This document shows, one piece after another, positions 63,401 through 64,000 of a stretch of 64,000 nt of DNA. Origin of the DNA: Pratylenchus scribneri (lineage: Eukaryota; Nematoda; Chromadorea; Rhabditida; Pratylenchidae); NCBI GenBank assembly GCA_030063045.1, contig JAQSEB010000082.1, positions 3,286,001 to 3,350,000 on the forward strand. Direction: 5' to 3'. The notes below the pieces were generated by a model. The model searched no databases. It had not been told where the DNA came from and saw only the letters and a program-made list of their open reading frames with translations. The first letter of the stretch is position 1. Each line of letters begins with the position of its first letter. A program made the position numbers and the translations under genes.

Positions 63401-64000
63401 TTTAAACCAATTTTAATAAAATTAATATCATTGAATAATCAAATATCTGCTTTTTAATTATAACATAATCATGAAAATCGGTTCAATTCTTGATGAGAGT
63501 TATAAGCTTTCGCGATAATTTGGATCTGCTTCTCCTAAGAATTGGAATATATTAGAATATAATATTCTGTCTCTGTTTTGGTTTTAGAAAATCAATGAAA
63601 TCAAAAAACCCAAATTCGGAATTTTTGCTCATAATAAAAATATAGGAGAAACCAAAACTGAAAACCGACATTTTTATCAGAAACCGAAAATCAGATTTCG
63701 AGAAAATGGTTTAAAACTGATTTTGAATTTTTTCTAAAGAATATCATATATTTTCTGCAAATTTCAGTGACACCGAGCAAGCCGAAACATGGATGACCAA
63801 GCAGGAGGCATTCCTCCAAAATGACGATTTAGGCGATTCTCTGGATGCGGTTGAATCGCTGCTAAAAAAGCACGAAGATTTCGAGAAATCGCTGGCCGCC
63901 CAAGAGGAGAAAATCCATGCATTGGATGAATTTGCCACAAAATTAATTGAGGGAGGACATTATGCGGCAGAGGATGTGGCCGCAAGGCGTGAAAAATTGT
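57459..64000 (+). CDS. spc-1: Alpha-spectrin, N-terminal part (runs off right edge)
   Basis: Seven exons are visible: 57459-57725, 58572-58871, 59700-59935, 61032-61221, 62006-62287, 62905-63113 and 63768-64000 (open). Alpha-spectrin pairs with beta-spectrin to form the submembrane cytoskeletal lattice. After a Pro-rich start (about 25 residues) come the partial helix ILESAEDIQHRRTEVLDHY and successive triple-helical spectrin repeats, each with the conserved Trp and heptads: RDADELEIWILEKLQTA, CDEMLYWIRDK, FGAQQIQRFYRDIDETLAWI, RFMADYRELGDWI, MDLQLFYRDTEQAETWM. Many segments are nearly the same as animal alpha-spectrins (DVAGAEALLEQHQEHKGEIDA, DLGDSLDAVESLLKKHEDFE). The start is the first in-frame Met. 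Introns of up to about 1.1 kb carry transposon remnants. Confidence 0.96.
58019..58233. mobile_element. Partial foldback element, alpha-spectrin intron 1
   Basis: Related to the two copies at 61278-61577 and 61631-61917: GTCCTCTAAAAGTGGCCA on one side; TAGGACATTTTGGGCTTC and TATCGCCTTCCTGAATTG on the other. The left outer arm is missing. Confidence 0.5.
58951..59119. mobile_element. hAT-like MITE (169 bp), alpha-spectrin intron 2
   Basis: Perfect terminal inverted repeats: CAGGGATGGGTTCGAT at the left and ATCGAACCCATCCCTG at the right. Flanking 8-mers TTCCCAAT and TTCGCAAT match at 7 of 8 positions. CAGGG ends and an 8-bp duplication are hallmarks of the hAT superfamily. The core is repetitive GAAATCGAAA-type sequence. 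Confidence 0.85.
60103..60470. mobile_element. hAT-like MITE (368 bp), alpha-spectrin intron 3
   Basis: Ends CAGGGTGGC and GCCACCCTG are inverted. An exact 8-bp target duplication ATTTAGAC flanks it (60095-60102 and 60471-60478). The interior is rich in AAAATGCGGCAAAAATG repeats. Non-autonomous hAT element; the perfect duplication suggests it is younger than the one at 58951. Confidence 0.92.
61278..61577. mobile_element. Foldback element, alpha-spectrin intron 4, copy 1
   Basis: Arms GGCCATAACTCAATGAGGCT and, complemented from the right end, GGCCATAACTCAATAAGTAA pair, as do inner segments (AGTCCTCTAAAAATTGGC with TTTTTAGAGGACATTT). Confidence 0.7.
61631..61917. mobile_element. Foldback element, alpha-spectrin intron 4, copy 2
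   Basis: Diverged second copy in tandem: TGGTCATAGCTCAACAAGGC at the left and TTCTTGAACAATGGCC at the right, with the inner GTCCTCTATAAATTAGC and TTTTAGAGGAAATTTAGG pair. Confidence 0.6.
62380..62850 (+). repeat. Dispersed MITE-like repeat (46-bp-unit family), 5 units
   Basis: Alpha-spectrin intron 5. Five units in which GGTCAACAATT and GGTCAAAAATT variants alternate, again indicating duplication of a two-unit block. Confidence 0.9.
63186..63505. mobile_element. Foldback element, alpha-spectrin intron 6
   Basis: Third, more decayed copy of the family at 40630-40958: TTGGCGCCATTTATTATATT at the left, AAGAGCAGACTTTTAGC inside, and TTCTTGATGAGAGTTATAAG at the right. Confidence 0.55.

Overview
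The window looks like nematode nuclear DNA. It is AT-rich, and its conserved animal genes are broken into many exons by GT-AG introns. The 3' splice sites are short (TTTTCAG, TTTTAG, TTTAAG), and AG acceptor-like sites lie a few bases upstream of several start codons, as expected for spliced-leader trans-splicing. All gene models were read by hand from the sequence. Protein identities come from recall of the families, not from a search. The species cannot be named from this window.

Layout. (1) Minus strand, 1-2232: the 5' part of a ZFC3H1-like gene, downstream of a RING-CH (MARCH-type) ubiquitin ligase gene. (2) 2233-4337: divergent intergenic region holding a 1.5 kb terminal-inverted-repeat element. 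(3) Plus strand, 4338-46081: five head-to-tail genes, LETM1, exocyst SEC8/EXOC4, RAPTOR (26 exons, 23.5 kb), mitochondrial ERA-like GTPase, and a small secreted stanniocalcin-like protein. The gaps between them are only 171-388 bp. (4) Minus strand, 46721-51151: PDIA6-type protein disulfide isomerase followed by dephospho-CoA kinase. (5) Plus strand, 51689-55045: ribosomal protein S5 followed by RNase P/MRP subunit POP4 (Rpp29). (6) 57459 to the window end: the N-terminal part of alpha-spectrin.

Functionally the genes are housekeeping: mTORC1 scaffold, exocytosis, mitochondrial ion and ribosome maintenance, ER folding, CoA synthesis, translation, tRNA processing, membrane skeleton. The same-strand clusters with gaps of about 170-390 bp suggest operons, which would need spliced-leader evidence to confirm.

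The accessory content sits almost entirely in introns and intergenic gaps. The main item is a 9.8 kb BEL/Pao-class LTR retroelement in RAPTOR intron 12, antisense to the gene, with LTRs that appear identical, a CACAC target duplication, one uninterrupted gag-pol-env-like reading frame of 2482 codons and an extra 285-codon ORF in its leader. Around it are a MITE-like family with about 15 copies and a variable internal 46-bp tandem unit, a tRNA-derived SINE-like family, two hAT-like elements with 8-bp duplications, several foldback elements and four tandem arrays. Two of those arrays are the same minisatellite in opposite orientation within two introns of RAPTOR.
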